A DNA stretch of 12,800 bases from Pseudomonadota bacterium (GTDB lineage Bacteria; Pseudomonadota; Alphaproteobacteria; Rhizobiales; Xanthobacteraceae): assembly GCA_023432885.1 (NCBI GenBank), contig JAEZEU010000620.1:1-12800 (forward strand), given 5' to 3'. Positions 6,232 to 12,800 of the stretch are shown in pieces. The notes below the pieces were generated by a model. It saw only the letters and a program-made list of their open reading frames with translations, did not search any database and was not told the DNA's origin. Made by a program: the position numbers and the translations under genes. The number at the start of each line of letters is the position of its first letter. Position 1 is the first letter of the stretch.

Positions 6232-9200
6232 ATGACGCTTACCACGAGGCTGGCCATCGCGATGATCCTGCTCGTCGCGATCGCGGTATCCGCGGTCGGA
6301 TGGCTGAGCTATCGCAATCTTGAACGAGGCTTGCTGCCGCGCGTGCTCGATCGGCTTGAGACGCACTCGCGTCTTGTCGCGACCGACCTCGAGTCGACCG
6401 CCCGCACCGCGCCGGGCGATATCATCATCCTCCGCGATCTTGCAGCCGTGGCGGGCCTGATGCGCGCACGTCTTAATGGCGGAGTAGATCCCGTCAGTGC
6501 CACCACGGAGGCGGTCTGGCGCGAGCGGCTGGCCAACCGTCTTTCCGCTCAACTCACGATCAAGCCGGCCTACGCCCGGATTCGATTCGTCGGTGTCGAG
6601 GACGGTGGACGCGAAATCGCCGGCGTCCATCGTTCGGGACCTGACGGCGCGGTCCGTGCGGTTGCCGACAGCGAGTTGCGCCTTGTGGGAGACGAGGCCT
6701 GGTTCCGCGAGTCGATCAAGCTGCCATTGAACGAGATTCATGTCGCGCGCATCGAGCTGAACGAAGAAAACGGAAAGATCGCCACGCCCGAAGTCCCGAT
6801 ATTGCGGGTGGCGACGCCGGTGTTCAGTGACAGCAATATCTACGGGATCGTCGTCATCGACATCGACATGGGCCCTGCGCTTGAGCGCGTCCGAGGATCG
6901 CCGCGGTCCGGCGAGGCCGCATACGTTGTCGATGGCTATGGCGGCTATCTGGTTCATCCCGAACGGTCGCACGAATTCGGTTGGCAGAAGGGAGTGCCGA
7001 CCGACTGGCAAAAGGACTGGCCGGATTTTGCCGCGTTGCGCGGCGCTTCACGTGGCGCTTCGCAAATGGTTCGCGACGAGGACGGAAATCCGGAAGGCGT
7101 TGCCTTCGCGCCCGCCGTCCTCGTTGGCAGCCAATGGGTCGCACTCATCGAATCGGCACCGAACGCCGCCTTCATGGAGGCGGCTGCGGCGATCCGCAAC
7201 AGCTCGATCCTGGTCGGCTTGATTGCCGTGCTGTTCGCGGCCGCGCTGGCGCCCTTGATCGCGCGATCGTTGATCGGCCCCATCCTCAGGCTGACGGCGG
7301 CGGTCGAGCACGCCCGTCAGAGTGGCGCAAGCGCGATCCCCGTTGATGCCGGCGGCGAGACCGGCGTGCTGGCGCGGGCCATGGCCCGCCCGCTCGGTGA
7401 AGCCAAAGCCAAGACGCTCGCGCTCGAACGTGAAGTGGCCGAGCACCGCCGCACCGAGGAGGCACGGGTTCATCATGCGGAGCGGGAGCGACTGTTCAGC
7501 GCCGCGATCGAATCGTCCAACGACGCCATCATCACGATGTCACTGGACGGCGCGGTCACCGGCTGGAACTCGGCCGCCGAACGCCTGTATGGCTACGCGG
7601 CAGGAGAAATCGTCGGCAAGAAGATCAATCTCATCGTTCCGGCGGATCGGCAGGCGGAGGTCGAGGACGCTCTCAGGCGAATCAGCTGGGGCGAAAAGAT
7701 CGAGCACAACGAGACGATCCGCCGGCGCAAGGACGGCGGCCTGGTCGAAGTATCGCTGAGCATTTCACCGATCAAGGCGCCGTCGGGAGAGACGATCGGG
7801 ATTTTCAAGGTCGCCCGCGACATTACCGAAACCAACCGGACCAGGCTGGCGCTTCGGCAACAAACGGAGGAACGGCGCCGCATCTTCGAAACATCGCAAG
7901 ATCTGATCCTCGTGTTGAATTCGCGCGGCTATCTGGTCCAGGTCAGTCCAAGCTGCGAGGCCATCCTGGGCTACCGGCCCGACGAGATGATCGGACGCAA
8001 CGGCGAAAACTTCATCTATCCCGGCGACATTGATATCTCACGCGAGGAAATGCGGGCTGCGCGGCGCGGCGAACGCCCCCGGCTTTCCGAAGCGCGGGTC
8101 TTGCATAAGGACGGGCACACCGTTCCGCTGTCGTGGCTCGCCACGTGGTCGGAGCCGGTGAAGCGCTATTTCTTTGTCGGCCGCGACATGAGCGACACCC
8201 TGCGCGCGCAGCAGACCTTGCGTGAAAGCGAGCAGCTCGCGCGCGGTATCATCGAGACCGCGCTCGACGCCTTCGTGCAGATGGACGAAAGCGGCTGCAT
8301 CACCGACTGGAACAGCCAGGCCGAAAGAATCTTCGGCTGGCCGCGCGGCGACGCAATCGGCCGAAAGCTGGCCGAACTCATCGTGCCGGAACGTCACCGC
8401 GCCGCGCATCGCGCCGGCCTCGAACACTTCCTGTTCACCGGCGAGAACCGGATTCTCGGGCGACGGCTGGAGATCGAGGCATTGCGGCGCGACGGCAATG
8501 AAATCAAGGTCGAATTGTCGATCACCGAGTTGAAGCGACGCGATGGCATCGTGTTCAACGGGTTTATCCGTGATCTTACCGACAAGATCTCCGCCGAGGA
8601 CCGGATCAGGCACGCCGAGAAGATGGAGGCGGTCGGCCAGCTCACCGGGGGGATAGCCCATGACTTCAACAACATCCTCACCGTGATCACGGGAACGATC
8701 GAGATTCTCGCCGAAGCGGTTGCCGACAAGCCGCAGCTCGCAGCTATCACCAGGATGATCGACGACGCTGCCTCGCGTGGCGCCGAACTCACGCAGCATC
8801 TGCTGGCCTTCGCCCGCAAGCAGCCGCTCGAGCCGCGCGAGACCGACGTCAACACGCTCATCATCGATACCGCGAAGCTGCTGCGCCCGGCGCTCGGCGA
8901 GCAGATCGAGATCGAATCCGTGTTCGAGGAAGACGTCTGCATCGCGACCGTGGATCCAAACCAGCTCACGACTGCGCTGCTCAATCTCGCGCTGAACGCG
9001 CGCGACGCGATGCCGGACGGCGGCAAGCTCATCCTTGAGACCGGCTTTGCCGTGCTCGACGATAACTATGCAAGGAACAACGAAGATGTCTGCCCCGGCC
9101 GCTATGCCCTGATCGCGGTGAGCGACACCGGGGTTGGAATTCCCTCTGAGCTTCTCGACAGGGTGTTCGATCCGTTCTTCACATCAAAAGGCCCCGGCAA

Positions 9201-9735
9201 GGGCACCGGGCTTGGACTCAGCATGGTCTACGGATTCGTCAAACAATCTTCCGGGCACATCAAGATCTACAGCGAGGAAGGTCATGGCACGACCATCAAG
9301 ATCTACCTGCCGCCCGGCACGGGTGCGGCCCTCGCCGCCGAGCCGCGCGTGCCGGCCCTGCGGGGCGGTCATGAAACCATCCTGGTGGTCGAGGATGACA
9401 AGCTGGTCAGAGATTACGTGCTGGCCCAGCTTCACTCGCTCGGCTACGCGACGCTCGATGCCTCGAATGCCGCGGAAGCTCTGGCACTGGTGGAAGCCGG
9501 CGGCCAGTTCGATCTTCTGTTTACCGACGTCATCATGCCCGGCGCCATGAACGGCCGCCAGCTCGCCGACGAGATCGAGCGGCGCCGCCCAGGCGCGAGA
9601 GTGCTCTACACGTCCGGCTATACGGAGAATGCGATCATCCATCACGGCCGGCTCGACACCGGCGTGCTGTTGCTGGCGAAGCCCTACCGCAAATCCGATC
9701 TCGCTGCCATGATCCGCAGGGCGCTCGGCGACTGA
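6232..9735 (+). CDS. Membrane hybrid sensor histidine kinase with dCACHE-like sensor, HAMP, three PAS domains and receiver
   Basis: A 1167-residue inner-membrane kinase. Membrane segments at about 6-27 and 326-346 flank a roughly 295-residue periplasmic part that looks dCACHE-like (EAAYVVDGYGGYLVHP, DEAWFRESIK). A HAMP-like linker with Pro350 follows, then a charged helix to about 415, and three PAS domains at about 421-533, 548-655 and 668-783. The kinase core has His810 in GGIAHDFNN, the N box around Asn922 (NLALNARDAMPDGG), the G1 box DTGVGIP from 965, FDPFFTSK and GTGLGLS near 991-997. A C-terminal receiver has acidic Glu1054-Asp1055-Asp1056, phospho-acceptor Asp1099, Thr1127 and Lys1150. 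All catalytic residues are present. ATG at 6232 is the first start after an in-frame TAG at 6223, although its ribosome site is poor. The ligand is unknown. The convergent FixJ-type regulator is a candidate partner. Confidence 0.93.
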   Translation: MTLTTRLAIAMILLVAIAVSAVGWLSYRNLERGLLPRVLDRLETHSRLVATDLESTARTAPGDIIILRDLAAVAGLMRARLNGGVDPVSATTEAVWRERLANRLSAQLTIKPAYARIRFVGVEDGGREIAGVHRSGPDGAVRAVADSELRLVGDEAWFRESIKLPLNEIHVARIELNEENGKIATPEVPILRVATPVFSDSNIYGIVVIDIDMGPALERVRGSPRSGEAAYVVDGYGGYLVHPERSHEFGWQKGVPTDWQKDWPDFAALRGASRGASQMVRDEDGNPEGVAFAPAVLVGSQWVALIESAPNAAFMEAAAAIRNSSILVGLIAVLFAAALAPLIARSLIGPILRLTAAVEHARQSGASAIPVDAGGETGVLARAMARPLGEAKAKTLALEREVAEHRRTEEARVHHAERERLFSAAIESSNDAIITMSLDGAVTGWNSAAERLYGYAAGEIVGKKINLIVPADRQAEVEDALRRISWGEKIEHNETIRRRKDGGLVEVSLSISPIKAPSGETIGIFKVARDITETNRTRLALRQQTEERRRIFETSQDLILVLNSRGYLVQVSPSCEAILGYRPDEMIGRNGENFIYPGDIDISREEMRAARRGERPRLSEARVLHKDGHTVPLSWLATWSEPVKRYFFVGRDMSDTLRAQQTLRESEQLARGIIETALDAFVQMDESGCITDWNSQAERIFGWPRGDAIGRKLAELIVPERHRAAHRAGLEHFLFTGENRILGRRLEIEALRRDGNEIKVELSITELKRRDGIVFNGFIRDLTDKISAEDRIRHAEKMEAVGQLTGGIAHDFNNILTVITGTIEILAEAVADKPQLAAITRMIDDAASRGAELTQHLLAFARKQPLEPRETDVNTLIIDTAKLLRPALGEQIEIESVFEEDVCIATVDPNQLTTALLNLALNARDAMPDGGKLILETGFAVLDDNYARNNEDVCPGRYALIAVSDTGVGIPSELLDRVFDPFFTSKGPGKGTGLGLSMVYGFVKQSSGHIKIYSEEGHGTTIKIYLPPGTGAALAAEPRVPALRGGHETILVVEDDKLVRDYVLAQLHSLGYATLDASNAAEALALVEAGGQFDLLFTDVIMPGAMNGRQLADEIERRRPGARVLYTSGYTENAIIHHGRLDTGVLLLAKPYRKSDLAAMIRRALGD

Positions 9736-9820
9736 GCCGCGTCCCGATACGAACGGACGCGTCAGCCAAAAGCGGGAACCCGATCTCGAAAAAGGTCGCG
9801 GCCAAGAACGGAGCTTGCGT

Positions 9821-9848
9821 CGCGCAACGCCTCAGATGTTGTTGCGCG
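9821..9848. terminator. Hairpin between convergent kinase and regulator genes
   Basis: CGCGCAAC (9821-9828) pairs with GTTGCGCG (9841-9848) over 8 bp with a 12-base loop that contains the stop of the response regulator. It lies 85 bases beyond the kinase stop. No T run follows on either strand, so a terminator role for the two converging transcripts is only a possibility. Confidence 0.3.
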
Positions 9849-10470
9849 CGACCGTCATCACGATGCGGACGAGATCGGCGGCATTTCGCGCGCCGAGCTT
9901 CTTCATGATGTTGGCGCGATGATCTTCAATGGTGCGCGGGCTGATGCCGAGATGGCGGCCGGCCTCCTTGTTGGAAGCGCCCTTGGTGAACTGCTCGAGC
10001 ACTTCGCGCTCGCGGCGCGTCAGCGGCTCCCGGCCAGGGAAATGCAGCGACTGGATGTTCGATGCCGAGCTTCCCGCCCTGCGACGCGCATAGGCATCGA
10101 TCGCCTCGTTGAGCCGCGCCACGATCTCGCTGCCGCGGAACGGCTTTTCGATGAAATCGAGCGCGCCGTTCTTGATGGCACTCACTGCCATCGCAATGTC
10201 GCCATGGCCCGAGATCATGAAGATCGGGGCGGGATAATCCTCGCCATGCAATTCTTTCAGGATATCGAGGCCGGATTTGCCGGGGATATGCACATCCAGC
10301 AGGATGCATGCCGGCGTCCTGCTCCGCGCAACCGACAGCAACGCAGCGCCGTCGGCAAAGCAAACCACCTCGTAACCGCCTGCCGACAACACGATCGACA
10401 GGGTATCGCGAACGGCGGGATCGTCATCGACGACGAAAATCTCGCCACGGGAACCAGTTTTATCGGACAT
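9832..10470 (-). CDS. FixJ/NarL-family two-component response regulator (receiver plus LuxR-type HTH)
   Basis: A 212-residue cytoplasmic DNA-binding response regulator, the usual FixJ-family length. The receiver (about 9-125) has Asp15/Asp16, phospho-acceptor Asp59 (LLDVHIPGKSGLD), Ser87 in MISGHGD and Lys109 in FIEKPF. After a short linker, the LuxR-type helix-turn-helix (about 149-205) reads LTRREREVLEQFTKGASNKE followed by AGRHLGISPRTIEDHRANIM. Phosphorylation should promote dimerisation and promoter binding. ATG at 10470 is chosen because a CGAGGG ribosome site sits just upstream; a TTG at 10494 would add eight residues. The gene converges on the hybrid kinase, 96 bases apart, and diverges from an unknown gene across a 9+9 bp inverted repeat, a possible operator. 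Its partner kinase and target genes are not proven; it is not FixJ itself by any evidence here. Confidence 0.9.
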   Translation of the reverse strand: MSDKTGSRGEIFVVDDDPAVRDTLSIVLSAGGYEVVCFADGAALLSVARSRTPACILLDVHIPGKSGLDILKELHGEDYPAPIFMISGHGDIAMAVSAIKNGALDFIEKPFRGSEIVARLNEAIDAYARRRAGSSASNIQSLHFPGREPLTRREREVLEQFTKGASNKEAGRHLGISPRTIEDHRANIMKKLGARNAADLVRIVMTVARNNI

Positions 10471-10540
10471 GTGCCCTCGTCTACCGCCACCCAATCGTGA
10501 CGCGCACTCGGCCGAACGGAGCGATTAGCCCCGGATCGAA

Positions 10541-10562
10541 CGTCCCGTATTAGTACGGGACG
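10541..10562. promoter_or_regulatory. Perfect 9+9 bp inverted repeat in a divergent intergenic region; candidate operator
   Basis: CGTCCCGTA, a TTAG spacer, then TACGGGACG form a perfect palindrome between the FixJ-type regulator (start 10470) and the unknown gene (start 10623). It sits 71 bases from the regulator start and 60 from the other. A centre of two half-sites in a divergent promoter region is the layout expected for a dimeric LuxR-type regulator, possibly autoregulation. As RNA it would also form a stable 9-bp hairpin, without a T tract on the plus strand. Confidence 0.5.
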
Positions 10563-10622
10563 AAGACTTAACCCACAAGTAGCGCTGTGGTCCTTAAAAA
10601 GTAAGAGTCCAGGAGCAGAGCC

Positions 10623-10976
10623 ATGCAGAAGGTAGTGGGCGGTGGCACGCAGCCGAGGCCCGTCGGTCAGAACGAAACGTATCGCACGGTCGTGTCAGAC
10701 TTGGTGTCGGTCATGGAGCAGGTCAGGAAGAGCCTCAAGTTGATCGAATCGGAGATCGCTAGCGGTTCGATCCTCGAACAAGGAGGCCCCGACGACATCG
10801 TCGTGCTGGACGACGTGACACCGGGCTATACGCAGGCGTACGCGACGCTGCGGGAATGCGACGCCGGGCTGAGCGTTGCCCTTTACCTGCTCCGGGATTC
10901 CCTGACACCGGCCGAGAAGGCCTGCGGATACCTGCCGGAACGGCTGCCGCCGGCCCGCTTACCCATCTCCGCCTGA
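10623..10976 (+). CDS. Conserved-looking hypothetical protein, 117 residues
   Basis: No family with a known function was recognised. The product is a small soluble protein without signal peptide or membrane span. Residues 18-48 (ETYRTVVSDLVSVMEQVRKS onward) look like one amphipathic helix. Residues 55-93 contain GPDDIVVLDDVTPGYTQAYA and an alanine/leucine-rich helix ending YLLRDS; a similar VVLDDVTP...A-L-CDAGLGAAL pattern is familiar from unnamed Bradyrhizobium proteins, from memory only. The C-terminus is proline- and arginine-rich. AGGAG at 10611-10615 lies 7 bases from ATG, a good ribosome site, and supports a real gene. It diverges from the FixJ-type regulator and ends 20 bases from the convergent che operon. 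Control by that regulator through the 10541-10562 palindrome is a reasonable guess. Confidence 0.7.
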   Translation: MQKVVGGGTQPRPVGQNETYRTVVSDLVSVMEQVRKSLKLIESEIASGSILEQGGPDDIVVLDDVTPGYTQAYATLRECDAGLSVALYLLRDSLTPAEKACGYLPERLPPARLPISA

Positions 10977-10996
10977 ACGGCGACAATCGGCGCGAC

Positions 10997-11320
10997 TTAC
11001 GCGGTCGGCGCCTCCTGGGCGGACGCATCAGCCTGACGCTTCTTGGCGTTCTTCGCCTTCAGGAAGGAGATGTCCATCTCTGTGCCCTTGACTCGCAACA
11101 ACTCGCAGCGCCGGTAAGCCAGTCCGGTAGACGAAAGCAGTAGAAAGAATTCCTTCAGATTGAGACCCTGAATGGAGCCTTCCACGGTGACCGCGGCGTC
11201 ATTCTCCGAGATGGCGTTGAGGACGCAGTTGCGCCGCCATGTTCCGTCGATCGCCATGATACAGACCTCATAGCCGCGGCTGAAGGTCACGCGCTCCGTC
11301 CCCTTGTTCCCTTCAACCAT
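10997..11320 (-). CDS. PilZ-like protein with degenerate c-di-GMP site, last gene of the che operon
   Basis: A 107-residue cytoplasmic protein that looks like a single PilZ beta-barrel (about 8-90) with a charged tail KAKNAKKRQADASAQEAPTA. PilZ domains bind cyclic di-GMP through RxxxR and D/NxSxxG. Here the arginines are Arg10 and Arg15 (ERVTFSR), one residue too far apart. The second motif reads AISEND (36-41): Ser38 remains, but the first Asp/Asn is Ala and the Gly is Asp. Binding of c-di-GMP is therefore doubtful, and it may act as a protein-interaction module. It starts 3 bases after the cheR stop and is surely cotranscribed with cheR. GGGGA inside the cheR end may serve as its ribosome site. 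The PilZ assignment comes from pattern and context rather than a profile search, so it is moderate. Confidence 0.7.
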   Translation of the reverse strand: MVEGNKGTERVTFSRGYEVCIMAIDGTWRRNCVLNAISENDAAVTVEGSIQGLNLKEFFLLLSSTGLAYRRCELLRVKGTEMDISFLKAKNAKKRQADASAQEAPTA

Positions 11321-11323
11321 AGA

Positions 11324-12196
11324 TTACATCCCCGCTGTCGCAGCGATCCGCGGTGCCATGGCACCGGCCGGTGCTCTTTTCATGTGTGAATCGTTCGGCC
11401 GGTAAATGCCGCGCTTGTCCAGATACGGTTTGAAGGCGCTGGTCAGGCCAACGACGGTTTCCGCCGCGCCCAACGCCAGGAAGCCGTCCGGTTCCATAGC
11501 GTTACAGAGCCGGCGAAAGATGTTGATCTTGGTCTCCTGATCGAAATAGATCAGCACGTTGCGACAGAAGATCACATCGAAGGTGCCGAGTTGGGAGAAA
11601 TCGTGCAGCAGGTTGAGCTGCCGGTGCTGCACCATAGCGCGGATATCCGGGTTGATCTGCCAGAACTCACCGGCCTGCTTGAAGTATTTCACCAGCATCT
11701 GGATCGGCAGACCGCGCTGCACCTCGAACTGGCTGTAGAGTCCAATCCTGGATTTCTCCAGCACTTCTTGGGAGAGATCGGTCGCGACGATCTCGATCCG
11801 GAAACCTGCGAGCTGCGACTCCATGTCCTTCAGGCACATTGCCAGGGAATACGGCTCCTGGCCTGTCGAGCCGGCGGCGCACCAGATGCGGACGGCCTTA
11901 CGCGCGGCACGCATCTTGACCATCTCCGGCATGATCGTCTGACGGAAATGGTCGAACGGTATCTTGTCGCGAAAGAAAAAGGTCTCGTTGGTAGTCATGG
12001 CTTCCACCACCTGCGTGGTCAGGGAAGCGGAGCCCGCCTTTATCTTCTGCACGAGGTCGGGAATACCCACCAGCTCCAGCTTGCGGCACAGCGGCGCGAG
12101 ACGGCTTTCGATCAGGTATTGCTTGTCGACAGACAGGTCGAGACCGGATTGGTCCTTCAGCAGCTTGCGTAGATACTCAAAGTCTGGCGGTGTCAC
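11324..12196 (-). CDS. cheR: CheR chemotaxis protein methyltransferase
   Basis: A 290-residue cytoplasmic methyltransferase that uses S-adenosylmethionine to methylate glutamates of chemoreceptors, which allows adaptation. The N-terminal all-alpha CheR domain spans about 1-75 and ends with MTTNETFFFRD, the family hallmark. The SAM-binding domain has WCAAGSTGQEPYSLAM (105-120), the acidic Asp140 in VATDLS, and FDVIFCRNVLIYFD (about 206-219). The last 20 residues (MKRAPAGAMAPRIAATAGM) are an alanine-rich extension beyond the domain; no NWETF-binding TPR is present. GTG at 12196 is supported by AGAGG about 7 bases upstream. It lies 41 bases downstream of cheY and 3 bases upstream of the PilZ-like gene. 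The receptor-demethylase gene cheB, often its neighbour, is not next to it here. Confidence 0.95.
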   Translation of the reverse strand: MTPPDFEYLRKLLKDQSGLDLSVDKQYLIESRLAPLCRKLELVGIPDLVQKIKAGSASLTTQVVEAMTTNETFFFRDKIPFDHFRQTIMPEMVKMRAARKAVRIWCAAGSTGQEPYSLAMCLKDMESQLAGFRIEIVATDLSQEVLEKSRIGLYSQFEVQRGLPIQMLVKYFKQAGEFWQINPDIRAMVQHRQLNLLHDFSQLGTFDVIFCRNVLIYFDQETKINIFRRLCNAMEPDGFLALGAAETVVGLTSAFKPYLDKRGIYRPNDSHMKRAPAGAMAPRIAATAGM

Positions 12197-12237
12197 GGGC
12201 AGCCTCTTACAACGAAACGCAAAACACGCGGACCAGC

Positions 12238-12615
12238 CTAGATTGGCGCCGCGATCAGTCCGACTTCCTGGAACTTGGCGGTCACAATGTCCTTGTCGAA
12301 CGGCTTCATGATGTACTCGTTGGCGCCGGCATGCAGCGCTTTGGAGATGTGGTCGATGCCGTTCTCGGTGGTACAGAAAACCACTTTCGGCTGATCGCCG
12401 CCGGGCAGTTGTCGAAGTTGAATCATGAACTCGAAGCCGTCCATGACGGGCATGTTCCAGTCGAGCAGCACCGCATCGGGCAGCTCGCGCTTGCAGGCTT
12501 CCAGCGCCTTCTCGCCGTCCTCGGCTTCCACGATCCGGAAGTCCATTTCTTCAAGAATCCGGCTTGCGATCTTCCGGATGACGCTGGAGTCATCCACAAC
12601 GAGGCATGTTTTCAT
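12238..12615 (-). CDS. cheY: CheY-like single-domain chemotaxis response regulator
   Basis: A 125-residue stand-alone receiver that takes phosphate from CheA and, in the canonical system, binds the flagellar switch FliM to alter rotation. Asp8-Asp9, phospho-acceptor Asp52 (LLDWNMPVMDG), Thr82/Thr83 (FCTTEN) and Lys104 (YIMKPFDKD) are all present, so it should be phosphorylated. There is no output domain. Alphaproteobacteria often have several CheY proteins, some acting as phosphate sinks; the sequence does not tell which type this is. ATG at 12615 has GGAG about 10 bases upstream. It lies 27 bases downstream of cheW and 41 bases upstream of cheR, consistent with one operon. Confidence 0.94.
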   Translation of the reverse strand: MKTCLVVDDSSVIRKIASRILEEMDFRIVEAEDGEKALEACKRELPDAVLLDWNMPVMDGFEFMIQLRQLPGGDQPKVVFCTTENGIDHISKALHAGANEYIMKPFDKDIVTAKFQEVGLIAAPI

Positions 12616-12642
12616 TTGCTGACACTCCGGGATGAAATGTTT

Positions 12643-12800
12643 CTAGGCCGCAAGGGCGGCTTTTGGCGCGAGATCGAGGACGCGATCGACATCGAGGACG
12701 ACCATGAGCTGGCCGTCGAGGCGGTGGACGCCGCCGGCGAGCTTGGCCATGCGGGGGTCGAGGTTGACGGGGTTTTCCTCGCGGCTGGCCTCGGGCAGGC
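12643..12800 (-). CDS. cheW: CheW coupling protein, C-terminal fragment
   Basis: The minus strand from 12798 gives 52 codons ending in TAG at 12643-12645; the start lies beyond the window edge. The text LPEASREENPVNLDPRMAKL followed by AGGVHRLDGQLMVVLDVDRV and LDL is the end of a CheW SH3-like domain, the adaptor that holds CheA and chemoreceptors in the membrane-associated array. Only the C-terminal third is visible. A CheA C-terminal regulatory domain would look related, but the short ALAA tail and the adjacent cheY favour a separate CheW. It is the most upstream gene of the che operon seen here. Confidence 0.85.
   Translation of the reverse strand, partial: LPEASREENPVNLDPRMAKLAGGVHRLDGQLMVVLDVDRVLDLAPKAALAA

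Noticed and set aside
5799..6257. 152-codon minus-strand open frame upstream of the hybrid kinase
   Set aside because: It is the antisense of the GntR remnant, which shows clear FCD motifs on the plus strand. The minus translation has no recognisable content.
8038..8799. 253-codon minus-strand open frame inside the hybrid kinase
   Set aside because: It lies opposite the PAS and HisKA regions, whose motifs are unmistakable on the plus strand; a GC-driven shadow.
11591..12172. 193-codon plus-strand open frame opposite cheR
   Set aside because: The CheR reading has all family hallmarks; the antisense translation is His/Leu/Gln-rich with no pattern.
1..12800. CRISPR arrays, tRNA or rRNA genes, insertion-sequence ends, integrase or toxin-antitoxin genes
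   Set aside because: None of the expected repeats, cloverleaf sequences, transposase motifs or small paired genes were seen on reading both strands.

Overview
The window looks like chromosomal DNA of an alphaproteobacterium of the Bradyrhizobium/Rhodopseudomonas group (Nitrobacteraceae). This rests on the high GC content, GTG starts, a hybrid kinase with the EAVGQLTGGIAHDFNN phospho-acceptor box, a FixJ-type regulator, a che operon and short extragenic palindromes. The genus is inferred from sequence style, not proven. No tRNA, rRNA, CRISPR array or intact mobile element is visible.

Layout. 1-167 (+): C-terminus of a class V aminotransferase (serine/alanine-glyoxylate type). 188-527 (-): decayed MBOAT acyltransferase with an internal deletion and a frameshift. 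680-2797 (+): complete oligopeptidase B-like S9 peptidase, followed by an extragenic palindrome. 2958-3677 (-) and 3813-5549 (-): an RraA/HMG-aldolase-fold protein and an IlvD/Edd-family sugar-acid dehydratase closest in pattern to L-arabinonate dehydratase; a repeat-like element lies between them. 5546-5748 (-): frameshifted C-terminus of a NitT/TauT-type ABC permease whose stop codon overlaps the dehydratase ATG (ATGA). 5835-6040 (+): frameshifted FCD domain of a GntR regulator. The two remnants are divergent and both lack their 5' halves. This points to a deletion that removed the control region, regulator HTH and transporter of a sugar-acid operon and left the two enzymes.

6232-9735 (+) is a 1167-residue membrane hybrid histidine kinase (dCACHE-like sensor, HAMP, three PAS, HisKA, HATPase, receiver). 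It converges on 9832-10470 (-), a FixJ/NarL response regulator that may be its output partner. Divergent from the regulator is a 117-residue protein of unknown function (10623-10976, +); the gap holds a perfect 9+9 bp inverted repeat at 10541-10562.

10997-12800 (-) is a chemotaxis operon, in transcription order cheW (cut by the window edge), cheY, cheR and a small protein with a degenerate PilZ fold. No cheB lies between cheY and cheR. CheW couples receptors to CheA, CheY carries the phosphoryl signal to the motor and CheR methylates receptors for adaptation. The PilZ-like protein lacks the usual c-di-GMP-binding residues, so its role here is open.

No complete new system was recognised. The most informative points are the deletion scar upstream of the dehydratase, the degenerate PilZ protein in the che operon, and the palindrome between the FixJ-like regulator and the unknown gene.
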